From NCBI RefSeq assembly GCF_002356115.1, contig NZ_AP014836.1:1127001-1191000 (forward strand): DNA of 64,000 bases, written 5' to 3'. Source of the DNA: Candidatus Nitrosoglobus terrae. Lineage in GTDB: Bacteria > Pseudomonadota > Gammaproteobacteria > Nitrosococcales > Nitrosococcaceae. The notes under the pieces are model-generated. The model ran no database searches. It was given only the letters and a program-made list of their open reading frames with translations, and was not told where the DNA came from. Position 1 is the first letter of the stretch, and every line of letters begins with the position of its first letter. This document shows, in pieces, positions 25,355-36,698 of this stretch. The position numbers were made by a program, and so were the translations under genes.

Positions 25355-27361
25355 TTATAGCAAAGGAGCTATTGTCAGACTGACAATAGCCATCACATTA
25401 ATCAGGATATTCATAGAAGGGCCTGAAGTATCCTTAAAGGGATCTCCTACAGTATCACCTACTACGCAGGCTTTATGGACATCCGATCCTTTACCGCCTA
25501 AATTGCCTTTTTCTACAAATTTCTTCGCATTATCCCAAGCCCCTCCAGCATTGGCCATTGTCAACGCTAACAACACACAACCTAATAGAGCGCCCCCTAG
25601 CATGCCCCCTAAAGCTTCAGGCCCTAACCCAAAGCCAACAATAATCGGGGCAGACATGGCTATCACTCCGGGAAAAATCATTCGCTTCAAAGCAGCTGTA
25701 GTCGCAATATCTATGCAACGAGCGGTATCAGGTTTTCCGCTACCTTCTAAAAGCCCAGGTATTTCTTTAAATTGGCGGCGAATCTCTTTTATCATATCAA
25801 AGGCCGCATCACCTACAGCAGTCATGGTAATAGCGCCAATGAGAAATGGAATAATGCCCCCAATAAACATACCTATCAGCACTTGCGGGTCATTAAGGTT
25901 TAACAAAAACTCGGGGTTTTTATTACCCACAGTATGGACATAAGCGGTAATAATGGTGAGTGCTGCTAAGGCTGCCGCACCAATAGCAAATCCTTTCCCA
26001 ATAGCTGCGGTTGTATTACCTAACTCATCTAGAGAATCGGTAATCTTTCTAGTTTCTGGTCCCATGTTTGCCATCTCCGCAATACCGCCGGCATTATCCG
26101 CAACAGGTCCGTAAGCGTCAATAGCCATAGTAATACCTACAGTCGCTAACATACCTACAGCAGCAATTCCCACCCCATAGAGACCAGCAGCCTGACTAGC
26201 AAAGAAAATAATCCCAGCAATTGTCAATAAAGGCACTGCTACCGACTGCATACCAACAGATAATCCTGAAATAATGACTGTAGCCGGCCCTGTTTCTCCG
26301 GAATGCGCAATCTTACGGACTGGCGCCCCATTTGTATAATATTCTGTCACCAACCCAATAATGATTCCACCAATCGCGCCCGCAATAACAGCAGTCCATA
26401 CTTGAGTATTTACGCCATCAATCAAGATAACTAAGTACGCCACTAAAATAAACGAAATAGAGGCACCCATAGTGCCAAAACGCAGGGCTACCTGTGGAGA
26501 TTTACCAGAGAAATGATGAACTAGAAATATTCCCCCCATTGAACATAACAGCCCAGCAGAAGATAACGCTAAGGGAAGAAACATTAATCCACCTTGATTA
26601 CCTCCTAGTTGCTTAATCTCTGGAAGGGTTAGGGTTGCCCCAATCGCAATAACAGCAATCATGGCTCCGCAATAGGATTCGAAAATATCAGATCCCATAC
26701 CGGCGACATCGCCTACATTATCCCCTACATTATCCGCAATGACTCCTGGATTACGCGGATCATCTTCTGGGATTCCAGCTTCAATTTTACCTACCAAATC
26801 CGCCCCTACATCGGCACTCTTCGTATAGATACCCCCGCCTACACGGGAGAATAAAGCCACTGAGGAAGCCCCTACCCCAAATCCATGAATGACATGGGCC
26901 GTTTCCGGATTACCGCCGAACAAAAGATAGAGAATACCCAGCCCTAAAAGTCCCATAGAGGCCACTGTCAGACCCATAATAGAACCACCAAAGAAAGCAA
27001 TGGTTAAAGCAGTAGCTGCTCCCTCTTGATGAGCCGCTAGGGTAGTACGCACATTGGCTCTAGTCGCTGCATACATACCCGCGTAACCCGCTATTGCAGA
27101 GCATAGCGCTCCCGCAAAAAAAGCAAAAGCTGTACTTAAACCCAAATAAATATAGAAAAGCACTAGGACAATGGCAGAAAAAATCCCCAAAATGATATAT
27201 TCGCGCCTAAGAAATACCATTGCTCCGAGCTGAATTTGCTCCGCGATTTCAGCAATTTGACCCTCGCCACCAAACCGCCCCATGATTATCTTAAACAAAC
27301 GGTATGCAGCATAAAGCCCTAGCCCCCCTAATAGAGGTGGGATTAGATAGGCGACCAACAT
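25355..27361 (-). CDS. hppA: Membrane-bound ion-translocating pyrophosphatase
   Basis: 668 aa, about 16 transmembrane helices. It couples PPi hydrolysis to H+ or Na+ pumping across the inner membrane. The catalytic loop is complete: [35 protein letters not shown], of which DVGADLVGK and DNVGDNVGD are the Mg-PPi ligands, plus the C-terminal [20 protein letters not shown]. The [10 protein letters not shown] segment has Ala where K+-independent enzymes have Lys, so this should be the K+-dependent class. Whether it pumps Na+ or H+ cannot be decided by eye. It would recover energy from biosynthetic PPi, as in many energy-limited chemolithotrophs. Confidence 0.95.
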   Translation of the reverse strand: MLVAYLIPPLLGGLGLYAAYRLFKIIMGRFGGEGQIAEIAEQIQLGAMVFLRREYIILGIFSAIVLVLFYIYLGLSTAFAFFAGALCSAIAGYAGMYAATRANVRTTLAAHQEGAATALTIAFFGGSIMGLTVASMGLLGLGILYLLFGGNPETAHVIHGFGVGASSVALFSRVGGGIYTKSADVGADLVGKIEAGIPEDDPRNPGVIADNVGDNVGDVAGMGSDIFESYCGAMIAVIAIGATLTLPEIKQLGGNQGGLMFLPLALSSAGLLCSMGGIFLVHHFSGKSPQVALRFGTMGASISFILVAYLVILIDGVNTQVWTAVIAGAIGGIIIGLVTEYYTNGAPVRKIAHSGETGPATVIISGLSVGMQSVAVPLLTIAGIIFFASQAAGLYGVGIAAVGMLATVGITMAIDAYGPVADNAGGIAEMANMGPETRKITDSLDELGNTTAAIGKGFAIGAAALAALTIITAYVHTVGNKNPEFLLNLNDPQVLIGMFIGGIIPFLIGAITMTAVGDAAFDMIKEIRRQFKEIPGLLEGSGKPDTARCIDIATTAALKRMIFPGVIAMSAPIIVGFGLGPEALGGMLGGALLGCVLLALTMANAGGAWDNAKKFVEKGNLGGKGSDVHKACVVGDTVGDPFKDTSGPSMNILINVMAIVSLTIAPLL

Positions 27362-27467
27362 TAGTTTCTCCCAGATTTGTACTCAAATTGATAAAATACT
27401 ACATTGACCTAAAAGCAGAAGCTAGTATATAGCTAGATGTTAAATATAGTAATACTCAATTCTATTC

Positions 27468-28016
27468 ATGATCTCTAAAAAAAGGCCCATCTCTGCTAAT
27501 GACAGAGCGCTATTTCAAGACGCAGTAAGAGATGTGTTACCGCTAAAACAGGATAAAATCCTACCCTTTCACCGGCACCTACCCCCTATACCTAAACAAC
27601 GGCAATTAGATGATTGCTTAGTCATTCAAGATATGATGTCCGATGTATTTCAATCAGCAGAAATAGAAACAGGCGATGAACTTCTCTATCTTCGGCCTGA
27701 GTTACAAAAGCGCTTATTACACCACTTGCGCCAAGGAAAATTTAGCATCTCTGCTGAGTTAGATTTACATGGTATGAATGTTCCCACAGCGCGCTATGCA
27801 CTTGCTAGCTTCTTGGGTGAATGTGAAAAAAGGAATATTCGCAGCGTACGCATTATCCATGGGAAAGGGCGGGGATCTTATCACAAAGAGCCTATCCTGA
27901 AAAGGAAAGTCAATAGTTGGCTTCAGCAGCGGGGAGACGTGCTGGCTTTTTGCTCAGCCCTATCCACAGACGGTGGCACAGGTGCTGTTTACGTGTTACT
28001 TAGGCGATCTAAATAG
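27468..28016 (+). CDS. Smr-domain protein (SmrA-like putative nuclease)
   Basis: 182 aa. The C-terminal half is a typical Smr domain (about 95-178): LDLHGMNVPTARYALASFL, then RIIHGKGRGS. The last segment is the conserved HGKG motif, and LDLHG carries residues implicated in nicking or RNA cleavage. The N-terminal part with FHRHLPPIPKQ matches the DUF-type leader of proteobacterial SmrA proteins. SmrA/SmrB relatives act on DNA structures or on collided ribosomes' mRNA; which applies here is open. It diverges from hppA and converges on purL. Confidence 0.88.
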   Translation: MISKKRPISANDRALFQDAVRDVLPLKQDKILPFHRHLPPIPKQRQLDDCLVIQDMMSDVFQSAEIETGDELLYLRPELQKRLLHHLRQGKFSISAELDLHGMNVPTARYALASFLGECEKRNIRSVRIIHGKGRGSYHKEPILKRKVNSWLQQRGDVLAFCSALSTDGGTGAVYVLLRRSK

Positions 28017-28020
28017 TCCT

Positions 28021-31000
28021 TTAACCCACCCAGTAGCGAGCATTGCGAAACATCCGTAACCACGGACCCTCCTCACTCCAATCTTGGGGATGCCAAGAGT
28101 GCTGAATACTTAAACATACCCGCTCAGGATGGGGCATCATGATAGTAAAACGGCCATCATCGTTAGTAAGGCCAGTAACCCCTCCAAGGGAACCATTAGG
28201 GTTAAAGGGGTAATACTCAGTAGACTGACCATAATTATCAATAAAACGCAGCGCTATCATCCGAGAAGTTAAAATATCTTCTATAGATTTACCCTTAGAG
28301 AAATACGCCTGTCCTTCTCCATGAGCAACCACAATAGGGATATGGGAACCTTGCATACCCTGTAAAAATAGAGAAGGAGAGTCTAATACCTCCACCATTA
28401 CTAAGCGCGCCTCAAATTGCCCTGACTTATTAGCTATAAATATTGGCCATAAGACAGTACCTGGAATCAGGTCTCGCAGGTTGGAAAACATTTGACAACC
28501 ATTACATACCCCTAGAGCAAAACTATCCTGACGAGAGAAAAAACTAGCAAACTCATCGTAAGCAAGCGAATTCATCAAGATAGTGTTTGCCCAACCACGG
28601 CCGGCTCCCAGTACATCCCCATAGGAAAATCCACCGCAAGCCACCAAGCCTTTAAAATCAGCTAAACTTACACGCTTAGCTAAAATATCACTCATATGGA
28701 CATCAACAGCCATAAAACCTGCCCGATCAAAAGCAGCCGCCATTTCGATATGGCCATTGACTCCTTGTTCTCTTAAAATTGCGACTAAAGGGCGAGCACC
28801 GGCTACAATAAAAGGTGCCGCAATATTCTCTGCGGGATCAAAAGTAAGAGCAGCATTCAAACCTGGGTTGCGGTGATCTAGCAGGGCATCAAATTCCTGC
28901 TGAGCGCACTCAGGATTATCCCGTAGGGACTGTAATCGATAGCTGGTCTCTGACCATAGCCGTTGATAATAAATTCGGCTCTCTTCTAGCACTTTTCGGC
29001 CATGGAAAGAAAAACAAATCTGATCTTGAGGATCTAAACTACCTATGGCGTAACAGTAACTCCCTAGATCAGCCTCACGAAAACGGATAAGCACCCGTTG
29101 CTCATCGCAGCTTCGCACTTGAATTATCGCCCCAAGCTCTTCATTAAAAAGCGCCGCTAAAAGATCATCCGCACCTAAAGCGTCTAGCTGTACCCGAATG
29201 CCACAATGAGCAGCAAAAGCCATCTCGCAAAGCGTTACAAATAACCCACCATCAGAGCGATCATGGTAGGCTAATAGCAAACCATAAGTATTAAGCTCCT
29301 GAATAGCGGAGAAAAATTGAATCAATAGCTGAGGATCATCAACATCAGGAGGGCAATGGCCAAGCTGATTATAAACTTGAGCAAAAGCCGTTCCGCCAAG
29401 ACGATTTTTACCTTGACCTAAATCAATAAAAATTAAGGTAGTCTCACCTACATCAGTGCGTAATTGAGGAGTCAATGATTGACGAACATCAAGCACTGGA
29501 GCGAAAGAGCTAATAATCAAAGACAAAGGAGCCCGCATTACCCGCTCTTCATCGCTCTCTTTCCAAACTGTCTTCATGGATAGAGAGTCTTTCCCCACAG
29601 GAATAGTAATCCCTAGCTGCGGGCAAAAATCCATTGCTACAGCTTTTACTGTATCTAGTAAAGCCCAATCTTCATGGGGATGGCCGCAGGCTGCCATCCA
29701 GTTCGCTGATAACTTTATCTCTTTTAAAGATTGAATGCGGGCACTGGCAATATTAGTAATCGCCTCCCCAATAGCCATACGCCCTGAAGCTGCGGGATGA
29801 ATAAGGGCAATAGCAGGCCGCTCTCCCATAGCCATCGCTTCACCCGCATAAGCGCAATAGCTGGATAAAGTGACCGCGCAATCTGCTACCGGAACCTGCC
29901 AAGAACCTACCATTTGATCCCTAACCACTAGGCCGGTGATGGAACGATCACCGATAGTAATCAAAAACCCCTTACTGGCTACTGCAGGTAAACGTAGTAT
30001 TCGCTCTGCAGCCTGTGATAGTGAAATATCTTTGTATTTAAATACTGGTGGCTGAAAAAATAGGCTTTGAACTTGTTTAAGCAGCTTTGGAGGATTACCA
30101 AAGAGAAGATCCATAGGAATCTCTATTGGCAAGTTATTAAAATAACTATCTTCGACGACTAGCTGGGCTTTATCAGCCACTTCACCCACTACCGCCCAAG
30201 GGCATCGTTCCCGCTCACACAAGGCTTGGAATAAGGCCAAACGATTTCGATCAATCGCCAAAACATAGCGCTCTTGAGCTTCATTACACCAGATCTCCAT
30301 AGGCGAAAGACCCGTCTCATCATTGGGAATAGCACGCAGTTTAAACCATCCTCCTTGGTGACTATCATGCACTAGCTCTGGTAAAGCATTGGAAAGCCCT
30401 CCAGCACCAACATCATGGATAGAAAGAATGGGGTTATCCTCTGTGAGCGCCGCACAACGATCAATCACCTCTTGGCAGCGACGCTGCATCTCTGGGTTGC
30501 TTCGCTGTACTGATGCGAAATCTAATACTTCCTCACTTTCTCCGGAAGCTAAACTAGAGGCGGCCCCCCCTCCTAGCCCAATCAACATCGCCGGTCCTCC
30601 TATAACCACCAAAGAAGTACCCGATGATAAAGCCTCTTTTTTTACCTGCTCAGAGCGAATATTACCTAAGCCACCCGCAATCATAATCGGCTTATGGTAG
30701 CCTCGCAGTTCCCAGCCGTTAGGGCCAAGTACTTGTTCTTCATAGGTGCGAAAATAGCCACACAGATTAGGCCGTCCAAATTCATTGTTAAATGCAGCAG
30801 CCCCAATAGGTGCTGTGATAATGATATCTAGCGCTGAAGCAATCCAGTGAGGCTTACCATAATTACCTTCCCAAGGCTGCTCGAAATCAGGAATACGAAG
30901 ATTAGAAACTGTAAATCCAACGAGTCCTGCTTTTGGTTTCCCTCCGCGCCCAGTTGCCCCCTCATCCCTAATTTCACCCCCAGCCCCAGTAGCAGCTCCT

Positions 31001-31929
31001 GCAAAAGGAGCAATGGCCGTCGGATGATTATGGGTTTCCACTTTTATGAGCAAATGGCGTGCCTCTTCCCAGTAACTATAGTTTGGAGTACCCGCTACCC
31101 CAGTCATAAAATGAGGTACTTTAGATCCAGCAATAACAGCAGCATTATCTCGATAAGCCGAGAGGATATTCTCTGGATGGCATTTATAGGTATGACGAAT
31201 CATGTCCAATAAACTATATTCCTGCGTCTCACCATCTACAATCCAGCACGCATTAAAAATTTTGTGACGGCAATGCTCGGAGTTGGCTTGGGCAAACATC
31301 ATCAATTCCACGTCAGTAGGGTTACGTCCTAAAGCGCGGAAACTTTCTAACAAATAACTCATCTCATTTTCAGCTAAAGCTAATCCCATTTGATGGTTAG
31401 CTTGGATTAAAGCCGCTCCATCATCGCTCAAGATATCTACGATAGCCAAAGGGGTAGGCTCCTGCTGATAAAAAAGACGTTGAGCTTCATTCATCTGATC
31501 AAGCACTTTTTCCGTCATAGGATCATGGATCAAAGACACAAGGATTTTCCGTTCAGCAGCTGAAAGAAAGCCCTCTTTATCCATCTGGAATCGATAAACT
31601 ATTCCTTTTTCCAATCGCTTGATAGCTTGTAAACCACAAAGATGGGCAATATCGGTAGCCTTGCTTGACCAAGGGGAAATAGTCCCTAAGCGAGGCACAA
31701 CCAGCAGTTGGTTACTCTCCTCAATATCTCTTTGAATGGGATCGGCGCTAGCCTCCATAAGATGCTCTAGCGCTCTTATCTCTTTCAAGGTAAGGAGCCG
31801 GCTTAGATCTACAAAGTAAATATTATTGGCTTCAATAACAGTCACTTCTAGCTTTATAGCAGACAATCGAGCGCGCAGTCTTTGAAGCTGAAAAGAAGAT
31901 AAGGCCGACTGGCCATATAACTGTAGCAT
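28021..31929 (-). CDS. purL: Phosphoribosylformylglycinamidine synthase PurL
   Basis: Single-chain FGAM synthase (1302 aa), the glutamine- and ATP-dependent fourth step of purine biosynthesis. The N-terminal linker domain is followed by the AIRS-type synthetase core ([58 protein letters not shown]). A C-terminal class I glutamine amidotransferase has nucleophile Cys in [13 protein letters not shown] and the His/Glu region MPHPERV. The gene is full length and without disruption. It stands alone on the minus strand with a divergent RDD gene 61 nt upstream. Confidence 0.97.
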   Translation of the reverse strand: MLQLYGQSALSSFQLQRLRARLSAIKLEVTVIEANNIYFVDLSRLLTLKEIRALEHLMEASADPIQRDIEESNQLLVVPRLGTISPWSSKATDIAHLCGLQAIKRLEKGIVYRFQMDKEGFLSAAERKILVSLIHDPMTEKVLDQMNEAQRLFYQQEPTPLAIVDILSDDGAALIQANHQMGLALAENEMSYLLESFRALGRNPTDVELMMFAQANSEHCRHKIFNACWIVDGETQEYSLLDMIRHTYKCHPENILSAYRDNAAVIAGSKVPHFMTGVAGTPNYSYWEEARHLLIKVETHNHPTAIAPFAGAATGAGGEIRDEGATGRGGKPKAGLVGFTVSNLRIPDFEQPWEGNYGKPHWIASALDIIITAPIGAAAFNNEFGRPNLCGYFRTYEEQVLGPNGWELRGYHKPIMIAGGLGNIRSEQVKKEALSSGTSLVVIGGPAMLIGLGGGAASSLASGESEEVLDFASVQRSNPEMQRRCQEVIDRCAALTEDNPILSIHDVGAGGLSNALPELVHDSHQGGWFKLRAIPNDETGLSPMEIWCNEAQERYVLAIDRNRLALFQALCERERCPWAVVGEVADKAQLVVEDSYFNNLPIEIPMDLLFGNPPKLLKQVQSLFFQPPVFKYKDISLSQAAERILRLPAVASKGFLITIGDRSITGLVVRDQMVGSWQVPVADCAVTLSSYCAYAGEAMAMGERPAIALIHPAASGRMAIGEAITNIASARIQSLKEIKLSANWMAACGHPHEDWALLDTVKAVAMDFCPQLGITIPVGKDSLSMKTVWKESDEERVMRAPLSLIISSFAPVLDVRQSLTPQLRTDVGETTLIFIDLGQGKNRLGGTAFAQVYNQLGHCPPDVDDPQLLIQFFSAIQELNTYGLLLAYHDRSDGGLFVTLCEMAFAAHCGIRVQLDALGADDLLAALFNEELGAIIQVRSCDEQRVLIRFREADLGSYCYAIGSLDPQDQICFSFHGRKVLEESRIYYQRLWSETSYRLQSLRDNPECAQQEFDALLDHRNPGLNAALTFDPAENIAAPFIVAGARPLVAILREQGVNGHIEMAAAFDRAGFMAVDVHMSDILAKRVSLADFKGLVACGGFSYGDVLGAGRGWANTILMNSLAYDEFASFFSRQDSFALGVCNGCQMFSNLRDLIPGTVLWPIFIANKSGQFEARLVMVEVLDSPSLFLQGMQGSHIPIVVAHGEGQAYFSKGKSIEDILTSRMIALRFIDNYGQSTEYYPFNPNGSLGGVTGLTNDDGRFTIMMPHPERVCLSIQHSWHPQDWSEEGPWLRMFRNARYWVG

Positions 31930-31990
31930 ATTTATTATATATTTAATATCTGGACAATTTTCTTATCAATGGGCATGATACTGTACTCAT

Positions 31991-32446
31991 ATGAAAGCTA
32001 CCAACCATCAAACATCATTTACCCCCGGATTGTTCCGTCGTCTTGGAGCGATTTTCTATGACGGATTATTACTGGCGGCTACATGGTTTGTGTTTACTAT
32101 CCTTATATTGCCATTAACAGGAGGCAAAGCCATTGCCGCCGGCAATATACTCTACCGCCTTTATCTTTTGCTCATTGCTTTTATTTTTTTTGGAGGATTC
32201 TGGACTCATGGTGGACAAACTCTGGGGATGCGCGCTTGGCATCTTAAAGTCCAGCAGCCTAATGGTGGTACGATTACTTGGCTCCAAGCACTATTTCGCT
32301 TTGGGCTTGCTTTAATCTCATGGGTCCTCTTAGGTGCCGGCTTTTGGTGGATTCTCATCGATAAAGAAAAAAAAGCTTGGCATGATCGCTTTTCAAAGAC
32401 TGAATTAACCCTTATCTCAAAAACTAATACACCCGGCGCAACATAA
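31991..32446 (+). CDS. RDD-family membrane protein
   Basis: 151 aa, with the RDD pattern: Arg in the first helix (FRRLGAIFYDGLLLAATWF), Asp-Gly in the same helix, and the WHDRFSKTEL sequence near the C-terminus. Three to four hydrophobic helices. Function of the family is mostly unassigned (some take part in ion transport). The gene overlaps the 3' end of lptG by 23 nt tail-to-tail. It diverges from purL. Confidence 0.88.
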   Translation: MKATNHQTSFTPGLFRRLGAIFYDGLLLAATWFVFTILILPLTGGKAIAAGNILYRLYLLLIAFIFFGGFWTHGGQTLGMRAWHLKVQQPNGGTITWLQALFRFGLALISWVLLGAGFWWILIDKEKKAWHDRFSKTELTLISKTNTPGAT

Positions 32447-33488
32447 CCACTCCAATACTTAGGCTAAGAAATGAAGGGAAAGTAGCACTTAAAATTAAAG
32501 GTAGCTCAAATACTACGCCAACCCGATTAAAGAAGCGATTAAACAGAAAAAAACCAATCCCTACTAAAGCACCAATAAAAATTCGCTGCCCTACACTCAC
32601 TGAACGTAATGGGCCAAAAATAAAGGGAATCGCTAAAAACATCATAATCAAAGTGTTAAAAGGTGCTACTATTTTACTCCAGAAGGCTTGTTGATAACGC
32701 TCAGTAGCTTGTTTATTCTCCTGTAAATAATCAATATAACGATATAACTCCCAAGCAGATAATTGCTGTGGATCAACCATAACTATCTCTAATATATCTG
32801 GATTTAATTTTGATTTCCAAAGCGCCTTATCCAATCGACGAACCATGATCCCCTCGGCGCTGATAATCTGCTGGGTAACCTCTATTAAATACCAACCCCC
32901 ATCATGGTAGTCTGCGCGGGCTGCTCGAACAATGCTATGTAACTGATGATGGTTATCAAACTCAAAAAGTTCAATATCTGCATATTGCCCATTAGGTAAA
33001 ACTCGCCCGATATGATTAAATGCATTACCCGATCGGGTCCAGAAACCTTGTTCCGCTTTCTCACTAATTTGACCTGTTTTAGCAAGGGAACGAAGTTTAT
33101 TGGCAGCCTGCTCCGCAGGCGGTGCCACTACCTCTCCTATTAAGACGGTCATCACTACAAAAACTATTCCGGCGGTTAGTGCAGAACGAACAATCCGCTC
33201 TACCGAGAAGCCAGCAGTTCTCATCGCCACCAGCTCGCTTTGACCCGCTAAATTCCCCAGCCCTAACACACTCCCTAATAAGCTAGCCACAGGAAGTAAG
33301 TCGTAGATATGCTGAGGTATGGAGTAAACCGTATAATTAAGCGCATCAGAAGCTTTATAATTTCCTCGTCCCACTTCTTCAAGCTCAGTGACAAATGATA
33401 AAAAAGTGTAAAGCGCGATTAGTACTAGTAGAACCAGCAGTGTATAATTGATAATTGCTTTGGCGATATAGCGATCTAAAATTTTCAT
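32424..33488 (-). CDS. lptG: LPS export permease LptG
   Basis: An inner-membrane subunit of the LptB2FG transporter that extracts LPS and passes it to the LptC-A-D bridge. 354 aa, YjgP/YjgQ family: N-terminal helices (ILDRYIAKAIINYTLLVLLV), a periplasmic jellyroll middle region, and three C-terminal helices. The start is placed at ATG 33488, which overlaps the lptF stop in an ATGA arrangement; the upstream ATG four codons earlier is less likely. The 3' end overlaps the RDD gene. Confidence 0.94.
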   Translation of the reverse strand: MKILDRYIAKAIINYTLLVLLVLIALYTFLSFVTELEEVGRGNYKASDALNYTVYSIPQHIYDLLPVASLLGSVLGLGNLAGQSELVAMRTAGFSVERIVRSALTAGIVFVVMTVLIGEVVAPPAEQAANKLRSLAKTGQISEKAEQGFWTRSGNAFNHIGRVLPNGQYADIELFEFDNHHQLHSIVRAARADYHDGGWYLIEVTQQIISAEGIMVRRLDKALWKSKLNPDILEIVMVDPQQLSAWELYRYIDYLQENKQATERYQQAFWSKIVAPFNTLIMMFLAIPFIFGPLRSVSVGQRIFIGALVGIGFFLFNRFFNRVGVVFELPLILSATFPSFLSLSIGVVMLRRVY

Positions 33489-34600
33489 CGCCTCATCCAA
33501 ATCCGGAATCTATTTAATTGATGTAAAGTCTTCTTCAAAGATTGAGGCCAAAGCAGTATTAACACGACTAAAAGCATAATCCCATGAACCCACCATAATC
33601 CAAGCAAAGTAGAAAGGGTTCCCCGCTCTACCCAGTTGCGCGCTATCCCTAGTGTATTGCTATAAATGATATAAGCGAGAATAGCGGGCACTAATCCTGC
33701 ATAGCGCCCCTGACGTGGGCCAGGGCGAGTAAGGGGTACAGCTAACATCGCCAGCAATACAGTTGCAATAGGCATGGATAATCTCCATTGTACCTCCGAG
33801 ATATCTTTAGGCGTGCCCATTTCCCAGAGAGTTAGGGTAGGAATAGTTTTATGACGAACCTTAAATTCTTGTGTCCCTCCCTTCTTGATCAATACACCAT
33901 GGTGAATAAAGCGAAAAATACGAAACCGACTGCCATCATTAGCTAAATCATAGCGATAGCCATTTTCCAATATCAGGTGCTTATCGCCAGTAACCTCATC
34001 AGTTTTTAAACGCCCTGCCGTTGCTCGGAAAATTATTTTCTGAGCCAGCTGCTGTGCCTGAATAAATATATTTTTCATCCAAATCCGATCTTTTGCTAAA
34101 CTCTCTGCGTAGAATATCCGCTGCCCGTTGTTAGTTTCCTTAAAACCACCCGCAACTAAACCGCTAGTCTCAGCGGCTAACAAAGCCTGTTGTTCAAGAC
34201 GATACCCCTTTGCCAATGCTAGTGGGGCTAGATATAAGGAAATAAAACCAGATGCTATCGCTAAAATTAGCCCGAAAAGTAATACTACTTGTAGTAAGCG
34301 ATTCCGGCTTATACCACAAGCAAATAAAGCGATGGTTTCCCCATCATTACCCATTCGTCCTAACACTAGAATCACGGATAAAAATGCGGCCAGCGGTAGA
34401 AGTAATATTAAAGCCCCCACTGATTCGTAAGCTGCAAGAGCGAAGATAGTCTCCCCAGGCACTGCTCCTTCTGCCGCCTTCCCTAGTAAGTGAATAAAGC
34501 GAATTCCACCGAAAATAAGCATTAAAATCATAGTGGCTCCAGCCACATTGAGGCTTAATTCTTTAAGGATATAACGATCAATGATAAAAAACTTGAACAT
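33485..34600 (-). CDS. lptF: LPS export permease LptF
   Basis: The partner permease of LptG in the LPS export ABC complex. 371 aa: FIIDRYILKELSLNVAGATMI at the N-terminus, a periplasmic domain with AESLAKDRIWMKNIFIQ, and the C-terminal helices containing RLSMPIATVLLAMLAVPLT, a family hallmark. The lptF-lptG order with overlapping stop and start, divergent from pepA, is the standard gammaproteobacterial arrangement. Confidence 0.95.
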   Translation of the reverse strand: MFKFFIIDRYILKELSLNVAGATMILMLIFGGIRFIHLLGKAAEGAVPGETIFALAAYESVGALILLLPLAAFLSVILVLGRMGNDGETIALFACGISRNRLLQVVLLFGLILAIASGFISLYLAPLALAKGYRLEQQALLAAETSGLVAGGFKETNNGQRIFYAESLAKDRIWMKNIFIQAQQLAQKIIFRATAGRLKTDEVTGDKHLILENGYRYDLANDGSRFRIFRFIHHGVLIKKGGTQEFKVRHKTIPTLTLWEMGTPKDISEVQWRLSMPIATVLLAMLAVPLTRPGPRQGRYAGLVPAILAYIIYSNTLGIARNWVERGTLSTLLGLWWVHGIMLLVVLILLWPQSLKKTLHQLNRFRIWMRR

Positions 34601-34752
34601 GCTTTAGGCCATTTATGCAAAAATACCTGCAATGCTATTAAATAAACACCTTAAATTTGATCGCCACGAGTCATTAATCAAAACTAAGATAAAATCTCTA
34701 GTCTGCTGCTGCTTTTAAAAAAATAAAATATACCCTACCTTTAGGAGCTATC

Positions 34753-36267
34753 ATGGATTACACCACCACCAACGGTACCGCAGAAAAATTACGTACCCAA
34801 GCCCTTATAGTGGGTATCTACGAGGATGAAGGGCTTTCTCCTTCTGCTCAGCGTATTGATAAAGCAAGTGAAGGCTATTTATCTAAACTCATCAGTCAAG
34901 GGGATTTCAGCGGCAAAATAGAGCGAAATCTCCTGCTCTTTGCCCTCCCCGGGATAAAAGCTGAGCGGGTTATGCTGATGGGTTGCGGTGAAAAAAACAA
35001 GTTTGAATCTAAGAAATTACGGCACGGTTGGTCAACTATTATTAAAGTATTAGAGGAGTGCGGAGCTACCGATGTAGTGGCCTGCTTACTTGAACTAAAG
35101 CCCAAACATGAGGATATATCTCAATGGGCGCGGCTGATGACTGAAACAGCGGAGCACGCTTCCTATTACTACGATCAAACTAAAAGTAAAAAGAAAGCAC
35201 TAAAATATCCACTTAGCCAGATTAATTTTTTACTAGAACAGCGAACTCAGCAATCTGCAGTAGCGCGAGGAATCCAATGGGGTCAGGCAATTGCTAAAGG
35301 AGTAAGCCTAGCGCGAGATCTAGCTAATCTGCCTGGGAATATCTGTACGCCTACTTATCTTGCCGATACAGCTAGCAAAATGGCTAAAGAATATAAATCT
35401 CTAACTGTAAAAATCCTTGATCGTGAGGACATGGAAAAATTAGGCATGGGTGCTTTACTTGCAGTAGCCCGAGGTAGCCAGCAATCCCCTAAATTTATTT
35501 GCTTAGAATATAAAGGTACTTCTAGCAAACAACAACCTATTGTACTTATAGGTAAAGGGATCACCTTCGACTCAGGGGGTATCTCGATAAAACCTGCCGC
35601 CAGTATGGATGAAATGAAATATGATATGTCTGGTGGGGCTAGCGTTTTGGGTACGATCAAAGCCTGCGCTGAACTTAAATTATCGCTCAATGTGGTTGCT
35701 CTGGTTCCGTGTACAGAAAATCTTCCAGATGGAAATGCCACTAAACCAGGAGATATTGTTACCAGCTTATCTGGCCAAACAATTGAGATTCTAAATACTG
35801 ATGCCGAAGGGCGTTTAATTCTCTGCGATGCTCTCACCTATAGTAAACACTATCATCCAAAAATCGTTATTGATGTCGCTACCCTTACAGGTGCCTGTGT
35901 CATTGCCTTGGGCGCTCACGCCAGTGGATTATTAAGCAACGATCAAGATCTTGCTAATAGTTTACTTTCCACCGGACAGATGAGTAATGATCCTGTTTGG
36001 CAGCTTCCTTTATGGGAAGATTATCAACAGCAGCTTAAGAGTAATTTTGCCGATATGGCTAACGTAGGTGGACGGGAAGCCGGTACTATTACCGCCGCCT
36101 GTTTTCTATCCCGCTTTGCTGAAGATTTTTCTTGGGCCCATTTAGATATTGCTGGCACTGCTTGGAATAGTGGTAAAGATAAAGGGGCTACTGGACGACC
36201 TGTACCCTTACTTACTCAATATCTGATTCAATACGCTCAAGCTGGAGTAGTACCCAAAAATAAATAA
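34753..36267 (+). CDS. pepA: Leucyl aminopeptidase PepA
   Basis: A cytosolic M17 di-zinc/manganese aminopeptidase, 504 aa; in E. coli it also binds DNA as an accessory factor in cer recombination and carAB regulation. The N-terminal macro-like domain is followed by the catalytic domain. Its metal ligands lie in IGKGITFDSGGISIKP and MKYDMSGGA, with the signature NTDAEGRL. A TAGGAG ribosome binding site precedes ATG. holC follows after three bases, the classical pepA-holC pair. Confidence 0.97.
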   Translation: MDYTTTNGTAEKLRTQALIVGIYEDEGLSPSAQRIDKASEGYLSKLISQGDFSGKIERNLLLFALPGIKAERVMLMGCGEKNKFESKKLRHGWSTIIKVLEECGATDVVACLLELKPKHEDISQWARLMTETAEHASYYYDQTKSKKKALKYPLSQINFLLEQRTQQSAVARGIQWGQAIAKGVSLARDLANLPGNICTPTYLADTASKMAKEYKSLTVKILDREDMEKLGMGALLAVARGSQQSPKFICLEYKGTSSKQQPIVLIGKGITFDSGGISIKPAASMDEMKYDMSGGASVLGTIKACAELKLSLNVVALVPCTENLPDGNATKPGDIVTSLSGQTIEILNTDAEGRLILCDALTYSKHYHPKIVIDVATLTGACVIALGAHASGLLSNDQDLANSLLSTGQMSNDPVWQLPLWEDYQQQLKSNFADMANVGGREAGTITAACFLSRFAEDFSWAHLDIAGTAWNSGKDKGATGRPVPLLTQYLIQYAQAGVVPKNK

Positions 36268-36270
36268 TTA

Positions 36271-36696
36271 ATGATCAGAGTCGATTTCTATTTACTGACC
36301 GGGCAAGCCTGCGAGTACTTTGCTTGTAGGCTAACTGAGAAAGCCTACAACCTAGGCCAAAAAATCTATATTCAGACAGAAGATCAACGCCAAGCTCAAG
36401 TTATAAATGATCTTCTATGGACTTTTCGTCAAGGTAGCTTTATTCCCCATAGCTTGGTGGGTACTCAAGAAATTATTCAGCCCCCAGTGCTCATTGGCTA
36501 TGAGTACAAGTTTGAGATTGAAATGAATCTACTGATCAACCTTTCCTCAAAAATACCTGAGTTTTGCTCTAATTTTCAGAGAGTAGTAGAAATTGTTGAT
36601 CAAAATGAGCATAAACGTCAGCTAGGACGAGAACACTATCGTTACTACCGCAATCAAGGTTATTTATTAGAGACCCATCAAATAGAACCATCGTAA
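36271..36696 (+). CDS. holC: DNA polymerase III chi subunit HolC
   Basis: 141 aa. Chi links the clamp loader (via psi) to single-strand binding protein. Family features seen are RVDFYLLTGQ at the N-terminus, ACRLTEKAYNLGQKIYIQTED-type sequence, and LLWTFRQGSFIPHSLVG, the region that contacts SSB. It is translationally close to pepA (3-nt gap) and converges on mqo with two bases between the stops. Confidence 0.93.
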   Translation: MIRVDFYLLTGQACEYFACRLTEKAYNLGQKIYIQTEDQRQAQVINDLLWTFRQGSFIPHSLVGTQEIIQPPVLIGYEYKFEIEMNLLINLSSKIPEFCSNFQRVVEIVDQNEHKRQLGREHYRYYRNQGYLLETHQIEPS

Positions 36697-36698
36697 AT

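Noticed and set aside
30389-31212. Plus-strand open frames opposite purL
   Set aside because: They lie entirely within the intact purL coding sequence and show no ribosome binding site or family motifs.
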